Positions 1-7,231 of a DNA stretch of 64,000 nucleotides are shown one piece after another. The translations under genes were made by a program, and so were the position numbers. The notes under the pieces were generated by a model. It saw only the letters and a list, made by a program, of their open reading frames with translations. It ran no database searches and was not told the origin of the DNA. The stretch is from the NCBI GenBank assembly GCA_021805205.1, contig JAJZFV010000015.1:1-64000 (forward strand), written 5' to 3'. Each line of letters opens with the position of its first letter. Position 1 is the first letter of the stretch. This DNA is from Actinomycetes bacterium. Lineage in GTDB: Bacteria; Actinomycetota; Acidimicrobiia; Acidimicrobiales; Acidimicrobiaceae.

Positions 1-1286
1 ACATTACCGTTTGGATCATACGCAGTGATGCTGTAGCTATTCACAGAAGCAGCAGATGCGCCTGCGCTGAACGAGACGGTGAGGCTATTTGCTCCACCCG
101 ATACCGTGTTTATAAAGGGAGCGGACGACGTAATGCCCTTATTGCCACCTGATCCGCCAGTACCGCCAGCTCCGCCAGTACCGCCGTTGCCAATTAAACC
201 ACCTGATCCGCCTGATCCGCCAGTACCACCTGATCCGCCAGTACCACCTGATCCGCCAGTACCACCTGATCCGCCAGTACCACCTGATCCGCCAGTACCA
301 CCTGATCCGCCAGTACCACCGTTGCCAATTAAACCGCCTGATCCGCCTGCACCGCCCGCACCACCAGCTCCGCCTGATCCGCCTGCACCGCCGTTGCCAA
401 ATAAACCGCCTCCACCACCAGCACCACCGTTGCCAATTAAACCACCTGATCCGCCTGCACCGCCTGCACCGCCCGCTCCGCCCGCTCCGCCTGATCCGCC
501 TGCACCGCCCGCTCCGCCTGCACCACCAGCTCCGCCTGATCCGCCTGCACCGCCGTTGCCAAATAAACCGCCTCCACCACCAGCACCGCCTGCTCCGCCT
601 GCTCCGCCAGCACCGCCGTTGCCAAATAAACCGCCTGCACCATTACTTAAGTCCCCGTTAGGATCTGGCTGAGTAGCTTGGGCATATCGAACTGCACTTT
701 GGGAATAACCGTTTGAGGTCGTTAGCTTGGGACCGAAATAGACATCGAAAGTAATAACGTCGCCGGCTGCAAAATTATGTGGCTCGCTATATTGGCCATA
801 CTGGTCTTGAAGGACAAACTGACTCGTAGTTGATCCAGCCGTCAACAGCAGTGGCGCTAACTCGTAAATAATGGGCTGATACTGATATGAGGCTACGGAA
901 ACAGAAACGTATAAAACATAGTTAGGGTTTGCAATAAAAATGCTCGTGAGAACACTGCTATTGAAGTTCAATGTGTCATTAAAAATCGAATAGTCCAAAG
1001 CTGAATAAGGGTCGATGGCATCGGATCGCGTAAGGCTTAACAGATTGTTATTACTACCGATTTGACTAAATAATGATGAGTCATTGCTTGAGATAGTTAG
1101 TGGTATCGAATAGCTATTTGAGGGCGTTGTTAACGTTGTACTGGAGCTGCCCATTGCACCTGCAGGGGCAGCGAAGAAGGCAACTGGAGCTACTACCACA
1201 GTTATTGCAATAGTGGAACGGACTCCACCATGACCCATTTTGCGACCCAAATCGATGAGCGAATATATCGTTTTTGACAAGGCCAT
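1..1286 (-). CDS. Secreted Gly-rich PGRS-like repeat protein with Fn3-like segment (C-terminus beyond window)
   Basis: The frame stays open from an ATG at 1286 down to base 1, so at least 428 residues are encoded and the C-terminus lies outside. Residues 1-45 form a long signal peptide: a basic n-region with GRKMG, a hydrophobic stretch, then FFAAPAGA. Residues of about 46-210 are a Ser/Thr/Asn/Tyr-rich domain that I do not recognise. Residues of about 214-380 are almost pure Gly/Ala/Ser/Asn/Thr, with GGAGG and GGSGG runs broken by GLFGNGG and GLIGNGG, as in mycobacterial PE_PGRS proteins. The last part (SLTVSFSAGASAASVNSYS) looks like the start of a fibronectin type III domain. It is probably an exported or surface-attached adhesin-like protein. 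There is no PE domain, so the PGRS likeness may be convergent. Function is unknown. Confidence 0.8.
   Translation of the reverse strand, partial: MALSKTIYSLIDLGRKMGHGGVRSTIAITVVVAPVAFFAAPAGAMGSSSTTLTTPSNSYSIPLTISSNDSSLFSQIGSNNNLLSLTRSDAIDPYSALDYSIFNDTLNFNSSVLTSIFIANPNYVLYVSVSVASYQYQPIIYELAPLLLTAGSTTSQFVLQDQYGQYSEPHNFAAGDVITFDVYFGPKLTTSNGYSQSAVRYAQATQPDPNGDLSNGAGGLFGNGGAGGAGGAGGAGGGGGLFGNGGAGGSGGAGGAGGAGGAGGSGGAGGAGGAGGAGGSGGLIGNGGAGGGGGLFGNGGAGGSGGAGGAGGAGGSGGLIGNGGTGGSGGTGGSGGTGGSGGTGGSGGTGGSGGTGGSGGSGGLIGNGGTGGAGGTGGSGGNKGITSSAPFINTVSGGANSLTVSFSAGASAASVNSYSITAYDPNGN
145..645 (-). repeat. Gly-rich coding repeat region (GGAGG / GL[IF]GNGG)
   Basis: Read on the minus strand, this stretch encodes short Gly-Gly-X units. 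Three GLIGNGG and three GLFGNGG blocks punctuate the array at fairly regular distances, giving a higher-order repeat. The plus strand of the same DNA reads as a Pro-rich frame, which is a shadow of the codon pattern and not a gene. Confidence 0.85.
211..318 (-). repeat. Six perfect tandem 18-bp repeats inside the Gly-rich gene
   Basis: The unit CCTGATCCGCCAGTACCA occurs six times head to tail without a mismatch. Each unit adds six residues (G-T-G-G-S-G on the minus strand), so copy-number change would alter protein length without shifting the frame. Confidence 0.9.
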
Positions 1287-1543
1287 CTATTTCTCTATTC
1301 CCTTCCATGAGAAGTAACATTTTTTGTTGTTTGCGTACAACTAATAGATGGTGCGACCCAATCGAATAGTTGACAATAAATTTCGAAACAAGGAGTAATG
1401 GGCGACGCAAGAAACATTAACTGCGCCCAATGAATTTCAAACCGCCCTCTGTCACCATTACACCGCAAAGCGAGACGGACATTCGGAAACCCGGAAATAA
1501 AACTAACTATCTCGAACGTACCCAATTTGGTGGTTGCGACCCT
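1150..1543 (-). repeat. Leader duplication, copy A (5' untranslated region plus signal-peptide codons)
   Basis: This segment covers about 257 bases upstream of the Gly-rich gene start and its first 45 codons. It aligns along its length with 1760-2142. Shared blocks include GGGTCGCAA far upstream, TCGC-N4-GGTGTAA in the middle and a stem-loop near the start codon. The distance from the ATG to the distal block is 257 bases here and 247 in copy B. Confidence 0.7.
1338..1372 (-). promoter_or_regulatory. Conserved stem-loop in leader copy A
   Basis: The arms CAACTA (1338-1343) and TAGTTG (1367-1372) can pair around a 23-base loop. The loop contains TTGGGTCG followed by CACCATC on the minus strand. 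The same structure with the same loop length occurs in copy B at 1952-1986, and it lies about 52 bases upstream of the start codon. The role is unknown; an RNA regulatory element or a protein-binding hairpin is possible. Confidence 0.45.
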
Positions 1544-1742
1544 AGCTTTTCGCTCCGACTTCCACTGGTGGACAACCTTTGCATTGATAGAAGTGATCTT
1601 TTGCGATCTTCGCAATGGCGCCGGTCTATACCGAATTCGAATTATCGAGCTCGTAGAGGGCCTCAAATACTTCTTGCTCTAGTTCCCCGGGATACCTTTT
1701 CATGCCCATTCCATCTTCGCCCTCTTAGAAGCATAAATCAAG

Positions 1743-1895
1743 CTAGGTAACAACAATCTTGGCATAGAGAACCGGGGCGGCGAAGAGGGCAATTGGAGTT
1801 GCGGCCGCTGGTACCACAATGGAGGAACGAAGTCCAATATTTCCTAGTTTACGACCCATTTCAATAAATGGAAAACGCTTTTTTGATCTCGCCAT
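1743..1895 (-). pseudogene. Orphan 50-residue signal-peptide frame, truncated paralogue of the Gly-rich protein
   Basis: ATG at 1895 opens a 50-codon frame ending in TAG at 1743. It matches the start of the Gly-rich protein: MA-SK, then a FIEMGRKLG / LIDLGRKMG block, a Leu/Val/Ala-rich core and FAAP. After the core it ends in KIVVT and a stop, and no Gly-rich frame follows. This is most simply a gene copy deleted after its signal peptide. A translated small membrane peptide is also possible, because the start and the signal-peptide pattern are intact despite nucleotide divergence. Confidence 0.65.
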
Positions 1896-2142
1896 TTATA
1901 CTTCAATTCCTTTTCAGAAGATGAATATCATTTTGATTGGTTGATCACTCGCAACTAATCGATGGCACGACCCAAACTAATAGTCGAAGATGGGTATCGA
2001 AAAAATGAGAAACGGCCTCTCTCGTGCAAAAGCAACTTAGCAACCTCCCGTGTCCAATTTACACCCAAGAGCGAGTCGAATATTAAAAAGCCCTAAGATA
2101 AAACAGTAGCGCGAGCGATCACAATTTAGAATTTGCGACCCT
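1760..2142 (-). repeat. Leader duplication, copy B
   Basis: This is the second copy of the leader plus signal-peptide region seen at 1150-1543, lying about 610 bases away in the same orientation. It is diverged but aligned in order. Between 2143 and the terminator at 2312 I see no gene. Confidence 0.7.
1952..1986 (-). promoter_or_regulatory. Conserved stem-loop in leader copy B
   Basis: The arms CAACTA (1952-1957) and TAGTCG (1981-1986) enclose a 23-base loop, as in copy A. One base pair changes to G-U on the minus strand, so pairing is kept while the sequence varies. TTGGGTCG is conserved in the loop. Confidence 0.45.
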
Positions 2143-2311
2143 GAGGTGTTTTTCAGCAATGACTAATAGGCGGAGCGTATCGCGATTTAAAGTCAACTTG
2201 CTGCAAAAAGACATAGCATCTATTCACTTAAAGTGAAAGCCTTACGGCGTAAAAATCTGAATGTTCAATGGTTATTATCCTGAAGTCACCCTTGGCACCA
2301 AATTATTCAAC

Positions 2312-2330
2312 AAAAAGGGCGAAATCGCCT
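2312..2330 (-). terminator. Small intrinsic terminator after pirin
   Basis: On the minus strand GGCG-ATTT-CGCC is followed by a C and five T residues, about 40 bases beyond the stop codon of the pirin gene. Confidence 0.45.
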
Positions 2331-2365
2331 ATTAAGTTCGAATTAATTCACTATTAGTGGCCGAA

Positions 2366-3214
2366 TCATCGAACGATATCGGGAGCAGGAATACGTGCAT
2401 AATTCGATTTGAAGCTTCCAAATCGACCTTCATCATCATTCCACTGGCGACGCGCCTCTACAATCTCCTCCCAAGATCTCCCAATAAAGTTCCACCACAT
2501 AAGAATCCTCTCTCCGAAGGGTTCCCCGCCCAAGAGTAAGAACTTAGAACCCAACGAACCGGTGAACCTCACAGATGTCGCATCACTTACGAATTCAGCT
2601 TTTGGAGTTGCAATACCATCCATCAGGTAATCACCGGATATGGGTATAAAAACATACTCGAAATGACCATTCAAAGGCAGTTCGAAACTGGTGGATTTTG
2701 CTGTCACTACAGCACCAAGGCAAGAGCGAGAGAGGCCGATATCTAGTCTACTTCCGAGGAGCTCTCCCGAGATTAGCTCCGCACTAAAGTCAGACGACTC
2801 CAACTCAAGCGCAGAAGGAATGTGCATAAAATCTGGTGATTCCAGATATTTTTCTTGTGGAAGTGCAGCCCAAAGCTGAAGGCCAGCGAGGGCCTCGCCA
2901 GACGTTGAAATCTCACTATGGCTAACTCCAACCCCAGCGCTCATGACGTTTATTTGGCCGGGTTTGATGCTTAGCCGATTTCCCATCGAGTCCCGATGTT
3001 CAACCTCTCCATTCAGAAGATAGGTAACCGTCGCAAGACCAAAGTGGGGGTGGGGTGCCACTTCCATGGCCGCAAGGTTCGGGGTGCTCAGATTAGACAT
3101 TCGATCAACAAAACACCATGGCCCAACCGTTCGCAGCTGTGCCTTCGGCAAAAATCTCTCTATCGATATCCCACCAAGTTCGCCAGATCGACCGGAGATC
3201 TCAATCTTTACCAT
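2366..3214 (-). CDS. Pirin family protein
   Basis: This is a bicupin protein of about 282 residues. The N-terminal pirin motif is visible: a HPHFG segment, then TYLLNGEVEHRDSMG with the later His and the nearby residues that bind iron in pirins. A second cupin half follows. Pirins act as redox-sensing regulators or quercetinase-like dioxygenases; which applies here cannot be told. ATG at 3214 (MVKIEI) is preferred over a GTG three codons upstream because it follows GAGG at a suitable distance. The gene is transcribed alone, divergently from the DUF948 gene. Confidence 0.88.
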   Translation of the reverse strand: MVKIEISGRSGELGGISIERFLPKAQLRTVGPWCFVDRMSNLSTPNLAAMEVAPHPHFGLATVTYLLNGEVEHRDSMGNRLSIKPGQINVMSAGVGVSHSEISTSGEALAGLQLWAALPQEKYLESPDFMHIPSALELESSDFSAELISGELLGSRLDIGLSRSCLGAVVTAKSTSFELPLNGHFEYVFIPISGDYLMDGIATPKAEFVSDATSVRFTGSLGSKFLLLGGEPFGERILMWWNFIGRSWEEIVEARRQWNDDEGRFGSFKSNYARIPAPDIVR

Positions 3215-3329
3215 CAAATGCACCTCGCTCCGATACTGGTTTCAAATCACCGCTAATCCAAAGCTAATGAGGAGATCTTGTCGATAGCAAATTAAGATCT
3301 AAGGTACTAACACGGCGCAAGGAGAGATA

Positions 3330-3689
3330 ATGACCATTGAGGTGATAGCTGCGATATCAGCGCTCATGTCGCTAGTGGTTACGTTCCTCGCCCTTTCAAC
3401 TATAAAAAAAGCCTCGACTATAGTGAAGTACCTCGATCGCGCAGTCCAAGAACTTCGCGACGAACTCGTAAAGGTATCTGAGAGTGCAACAGGAACACTC
3501 AAAATTACAAATCTGGAGTTAGACAAGCTCGATGACCTTATTGACACGACCATGTCTGCTACCGAAGTGCTAAACACTACTTCCAAGGGAGCACTTAGAA
3601 CCATCAATGCACCAATTCGACGGATCCGCGCCATTAGCGTGGGGTCCAAGGCAGCAGTTTCAGTCTTTAGGCGAAAGCGAGAGAGGTAA
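3330..3689 (+). CDS. DUF948 membrane-anchored coiled-coil protein
   Basis: This 119-residue protein has one N-terminal membrane segment (residues of about 3-24, ISALMSLVVTFLAL) followed by a charged helical region with heptad-like spacing and a basic C-terminus. That is the layout of DUF948 proteins, which in many actinobacteria precede a YtxH-like gene near alaS. Here the same pair is present but alaS is not next to it. A GGAGA sequence lies just upstream of ATG 3330. It probably acts at the inner face of the membrane; the exact role is unknown. Confidence 0.75.
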   Translation: MTIEVIAAISALMSLVVTFLALSTIKKASTIVKYLDRAVQELRDELVKVSESATGTLKITNLELDKLDDLIDTTMSATEVLNTTSKGALRTINAPIRRIRAISVGSKAAVSVFRRKRER

Positions 3690-3693
3690 GAAT

Positions 3694-3921
3694 ATGGCCA
3701 AGAGAACACTCTGGTTCGCCATTGGAGCGGCCGCGGGAGCCTCAGCCGGGATTTACTCCAAGATCAAGGTCGACAAGAAGATCGAGGGGTCGACTCCACT
3801 TCGCATATCTAAAGACGTTCTAGTCTCTTCAACAAAACTACTGAACGATGCTCGTCGCGCAGTCGAAGAGGGATTACGTGAGATGAAAAAGGAGTTAGAT
3901 CGCAGCCAGCAGTCAAAGTAA
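3694..3921 (+). CDS. YtxH-like small membrane protein
   Basis: This 75-residue protein starts at ATG 3694, five bases after the DUF948 stop, with GAGAGG upstream. The N-terminus (WFAIGAAAGASAGIYSKIK) is a Gly/Ala-rich membrane helix, followed by an amphipathic charged tail ending in KKELDRSQQSK. This fits the YtxH type of general-stress-linked envelope proteins. It is co-transcribed with the DUF948 gene. A longer frame beginning at 3607 would overlap that gene and is less likely. Confidence 0.7.
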   Translation: MAKRTLWFAIGAAAGASAGIYSKIKVDKKIEGSTPLRISKDVLVSSTKLLNDARRAVEEGLREMKKELDRSQQSK

Positions 3922-3940
3922 CCCCCCTTTTAATTTTTGG

Positions 3941-5086
3941 TCAATCTCTAACTTTGTCGGTCTCCTTATCGTAGAAGATAGGGGCAGCGGTAATCCCCTC
4001 TATCGGGAAAGCGTTGGCTAAAGCCCGCAAATTGTCAATCAAGTTATCGGCTAGGTCGACCCTAGCAGCAATCTTTCTGCCATTGGCGATTATTCGTTGT
4101 CGCAAAGATTTATCAGTTAGGAGAATGTTCCACGCAGTGGCCATCGCCACGGGATCATTGTCAGATAGCGTCAGGGCTCCGTCCTCAACCGTCTCCGGAA
4201 TTGCACTGGTCGCGACGGCTACACTTGGTAAATCATTTCGCATCGCCTCAATAAAAGGAAAACCGTAGCCTTCGTGATGGGAAGAACAGACAAATAAGTC
4301 CGACTCTCGGTAAAGCTGCGCCAGTGCGTTATCGTCGACATTCGATATGAACTCCACCTCGGAGGCGAGCCCAAGTTCTCTAACTAGATCCCTAAGATAC
4401 TTTACATAACCTTCGATTACTTCACTCCCAACGATCTTTAGTTGTGCTCTAGGAGAAAAGTTCTGGTTGTAAACGCCTAGCGCACGTATTAGATCTTCCT
4501 GTGCCTTATTGGGTGCCAGGCGACCTACGAAGAGAAATGTAGGTGAAGAAGTTTCAGATTTAGCCATCGTTGAGCTGTTCAGACTAGGTAAGTGCCTTAT
4601 CAAAGGGGGCGACAAAACAATCTTACGGTAGTCAGCTTCGATGAGATCACGGGCATTATATGGAGAAATGGCGAGCGCTAGATCGACCCGTTGACTCAAA
4701 AGCTCCAACTGCCTACGACCTAAAGCCATCGCCGAGGCGATACCAGGCTCCCACATCACAAACTCCCGTCGTGGAGTAATGTTGTGAAATTGCGCAAGCA
4801 GCGGCTCTCTCCTGCTTTGAATAAACCTAAAAATATTTGAACCCGTCGCTAGTTGATACAGAAAGTACCTTCTGGATGAGTATGGGCGAAGCATCAGGCC
4901 CCGATAGCCGCGGGCTTCATCTTTTACCTGGGGCTTTATCTCGTCGGCATAGACTACAGCCTCGATCCCGTGGCGCCTTAGACCGTCACGCAACTCAATA
5001 ACGTGGGTAGAGATAGCATCGTATTGAGCCAAAGAGGGAACCAAGATCGGCACCTCTATTCGCTTCGACGCATTTACTAAATTCAA
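3941..5086 (-). CDS. Glycosyltransferase family 4 (GT-B fold)
   Basis: This 381-residue protein transfers a sugar from a nucleotide donor, probably during envelope polysaccharide synthesis. The C-terminal Rossmann half shows the family signatures TFLFVGRLAPNKAQEDLI near residue 185 and SSHHEGYGFPFIEAM near residue 272, the latter holding the E-x7-E type donor motif. The N-terminal half is the acceptor side. It lies 18 bases downstream of the GT2 gene on the same strand, so the two are probably co-transcribed and act on the same glycan. The acceptor is unknown. Confidence 0.85.
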   Translation of the reverse strand: MNLVNASKRIEVPILVPSLAQYDAISTHVIELRDGLRRHGIEAVVYADEIKPQVKDEARGYRGLMLRPYSSRRYFLYQLATGSNIFRFIQSRREPLLAQFHNITPRREFVMWEPGIASAMALGRRQLELLSQRVDLALAISPYNARDLIEADYRKIVLSPPLIRHLPSLNSSTMAKSETSSPTFLFVGRLAPNKAQEDLIRALGVYNQNFSPRAQLKIVGSEVIEGYVKYLRDLVRELGLASEVEFISNVDDNALAQLYRESDLFVCSSHHEGYGFPFIEAMRNDLPSVAVATSAIPETVEDGALTLSDNDPVAMATAWNILLTDKSLRQRIIANGRKIAARVDLADNLIDNLRALANAFPIEGITAAPIFYDKETDKVRD

Positions 5087-5104
5087 CTTCGTCCGCCTTT
5101 GAAA

Positions 5105-7156
5105 CTAGTCAATATTTGGCCAATATAAATCTTGCGAAAAGCGATCGTCCCACCGCGCCACCATATACGCACGCTCGTTAGCATTTCTCTTTATCTTTTC
5201 GAGCGACAGTCCATCTTGGCCCCTGCTCTTTGACTCAAAGTGCACCACCTCGCAAAAGGGATTGTTCACAATCATCCTTCCACTTTCTGCGATTTTCAGG
5301 CAGAGGTCGATGTCGTTATAGGAGACTTTAAGGTGTACCGCATCCATTCCGCCCACCTCTAAATAGGTTGACTTTGCCACCATCAATGCAGCCCCCGTTA
5401 CCGCCGAGAATTGAGTTGGAACAAGATACTGTCCAAATTCAGGCTGGTTATCCAGCTTCTGGAAGTGCTCTACTTGAGCTTCACCAAAACCCAGCCTTAT
5501 CCCACAGTGCTGAATATCGGAGTCTGGATAGACCAACCTCTGTCCGACCACACCAACGCCCTCCAGTGTAGATAGCGCGACCATATCGGCTATGAAGTCC
5601 CCTTGGCGAACTTCAATATCGTTATTTAGAAGAAGTACAAAATCTGTGGTAATTCGATCAACTGCAAAGTTTGCAATCGCAGCAAAATTAAAGTCAAAGG
5701 GGTAGGCGATCACTTCAACTCCACCGTTCTCGAGTTCTCTCAAGAGGTCGATGGATTCTTCTTCAACAGATCCGTTGTCAACGACTACGATCCTGTAGTT
5801 TTCGTAGCTACAACTATTCTTCAATGACTCAATGCAGTTGCGCGTCAAGTCAGCCATATCGCGCATTGGAATAACCACAGCCACAGATGGCGTCGACTTC
5901 GACCTTCGGTGAACAACTTTGTATGCGGATTGATCGGAAATTTCATGTATGACCGTAGCTTCATTCGCCGACAAAAGCTCTCGGTACCTATCGTTATCAA
6001 ATAGACAACTAAATCGGGAAAAAGCCACATTAGCGTGGGGTTCGAAGAGGGCCAGTGGTTGCTTGGCGAGCTCGATGGCACCTTTATCCAGCTGAGAGAC
6101 CTCAAAGTAAATATCGGTAATTGGAGCACCTAAAAATTGCCTCCATCCATCAAATCTTTCCGCCATTCGGCCTACATCAAAGATCGCTAACTCCGCATAG
6201 ATGGGGGAGGCTATTGCCAGGTGCCTCTGGAACTTAGGTGGATTTTCAATGGTCACCGATCCACCAGTGACATCACGAACAAGACACGGGCCATATACAG
6301 CCACCGTTGCCTCAGTAAATTGCGGCGCTACCACATATTTAAGATCGGGCCGATACTCTCTCGGTGTAGAACAGATTAACATCGCGGTTTGATCTAGGTT
6401 TCCTTCGATCGGAATGTCGAACGATACCTCTTTGCCGTACAACCTTGCCATTCGCGTGGAGAAAGTTAAAGCCTCACTGCGAGGCACCGACTGTCCAGAT
6501 ACGACCAGTTTCACATCGCCAAAGCCAATCAACGCCATTATTGATCCGAGGCTTCTTCGCCAACTATCGTCGAAGATACCTTCGATTGAAATATGGACGA
6601 TAAGGGTATTCCACCCTCCAGTAGCGCTGCCAAGTTGCAGCAAATGGATAAGATCGCCGTCGAGGCGACCGTCAAAGAGGGTCCTTGCAGAAAGGGTCTC
6701 GACCTTGGTAGAGATCTGAGTCTTTACTTTAAGTCCAGCGGCCTTTACATCTTCTAGAGACCTTGCGCGCTTGGAGTTTATAACAATCTCTTTTAGAGCG
6801 GAGCGACCTTCCTCAGAGCGAAGAGCGGTGATCGAGGATCGTGCAATTGCCGTCATACGCTGAACTTGGAAGACGTTGAGCGAGATAGACACCAACACCA
6901 CTCCCTGAGTGGCAAGAGAGATCAGTACTCGCTCACCTTCATTAATGAAGATTTGCCCCACGTAAGTATTTTCGCCGCTCGAATTTAAAGCTGTGATCCG
7001 CCCCGCCTCTACCGAATGAGAAACCACGATCAAAGCAGGTTCGAGAAGTGCGTCATTTGCCACAATATAGATCTTTGCCGACGACCAACCACCTTTGAAA
7101 AAAGGTGTCACGTCGATGAACGAGTGGGGTGCCATATAAACAGAGCCCTGGCTCAA
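5105..7156 (-). CDS. Two-part protein with C-terminal family 2 glycosyltransferase
   Basis: This is a 683-residue protein. The C-terminal GT2 domain (residues of about 424-660) is clear: VAVVIPMRDMADLT, then VVVDNGS for nucleotide binding, LLLNNDIEV as the metal-binding motif, and SYNDIDLCLK as the acceptor-side motif. It resembles rhamnosyl- and galactosyl-transferases of the WbbL/GlfT type. The N-terminal 420 residues do not resemble anything I can name. They start with a beta-rich segment (FFKGGWSSAKIYIV) and may form an additional glycan- or lipid-recognising domain. The gene precedes the GT4 gene in a likely operon. Confidence 0.8.
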   Translation of the reverse strand: MSQGSVYMAPHSFIDVTPFFKGGWSSAKIYIVANDALLEPALIVVSHSVEAGRITALNSSGENTYVGQIFINEGERVLISLATQGVVLVSISLNVFQVQRMTAIARSSITALRSEEGRSALKEIVINSKRARSLEDVKAAGLKVKTQISTKVETLSARTLFDGRLDGDLIHLLQLGSATGGWNTLIVHISIEGIFDDSWRRSLGSIMALIGFGDVKLVVSGQSVPRSEALTFSTRMARLYGKEVSFDIPIEGNLDQTAMLICSTPREYRPDLKYVVAPQFTEATVAVYGPCLVRDVTGGSVTIENPPKFQRHLAIASPIYAELAIFDVGRMAERFDGWRQFLGAPITDIYFEVSQLDKGAIELAKQPLALFEPHANVAFSRFSCLFDNDRYRELLSANEATVIHEISDQSAYKVVHRRSKSTPSVAVVIPMRDMADLTRNCIESLKNSCSYENYRIVVVDNGSVEEESIDLLRELENGGVEVIAYPFDFNFAAIANFAVDRITTDFVLLLNNDIEVRQGDFIADMVALSTLEGVGVVGQRLVYPDSDIQHCGIRLGFGEAQVEHFQKLDNQPEFGQYLVPTQFSAVTGAALMVAKSTYLEVGGMDAVHLKVSYNDIDLCLKIAESGRMIVNNPFCEVVHFESKSRGQDGLSLEKIKRNANERAYMVARWDDRFSQDLYWPNID

Positions 7157-7231
7157 TTCATCACAGATCGCCTCGAATGAGAGTATTACTTCGGAAACTT
7201 CAGACTCCTCTGTACGCCGTACGTGTACAGA

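Noticed and set aside
211-318. CRISPR-like direct repeats
   Set aside because: The units are contiguous and identical with no variable spacers, and they are in-frame codons of the Gly-rich protein.
79-672. Plus-strand Pro-rich frame of about 197 codons
   Set aside because: It is the reverse reading of the Gly-rich codons of the minus-strand gene; the minus frame has a signal peptide, domains and no stop, so the Pro-rich frame is a shadow.
1295-1666. Minus-strand frame of 123 codons overlapping the leader
   Set aside because: It has no motif, lies in the duplicated leader, and the matching frame is not kept in leader copy B.
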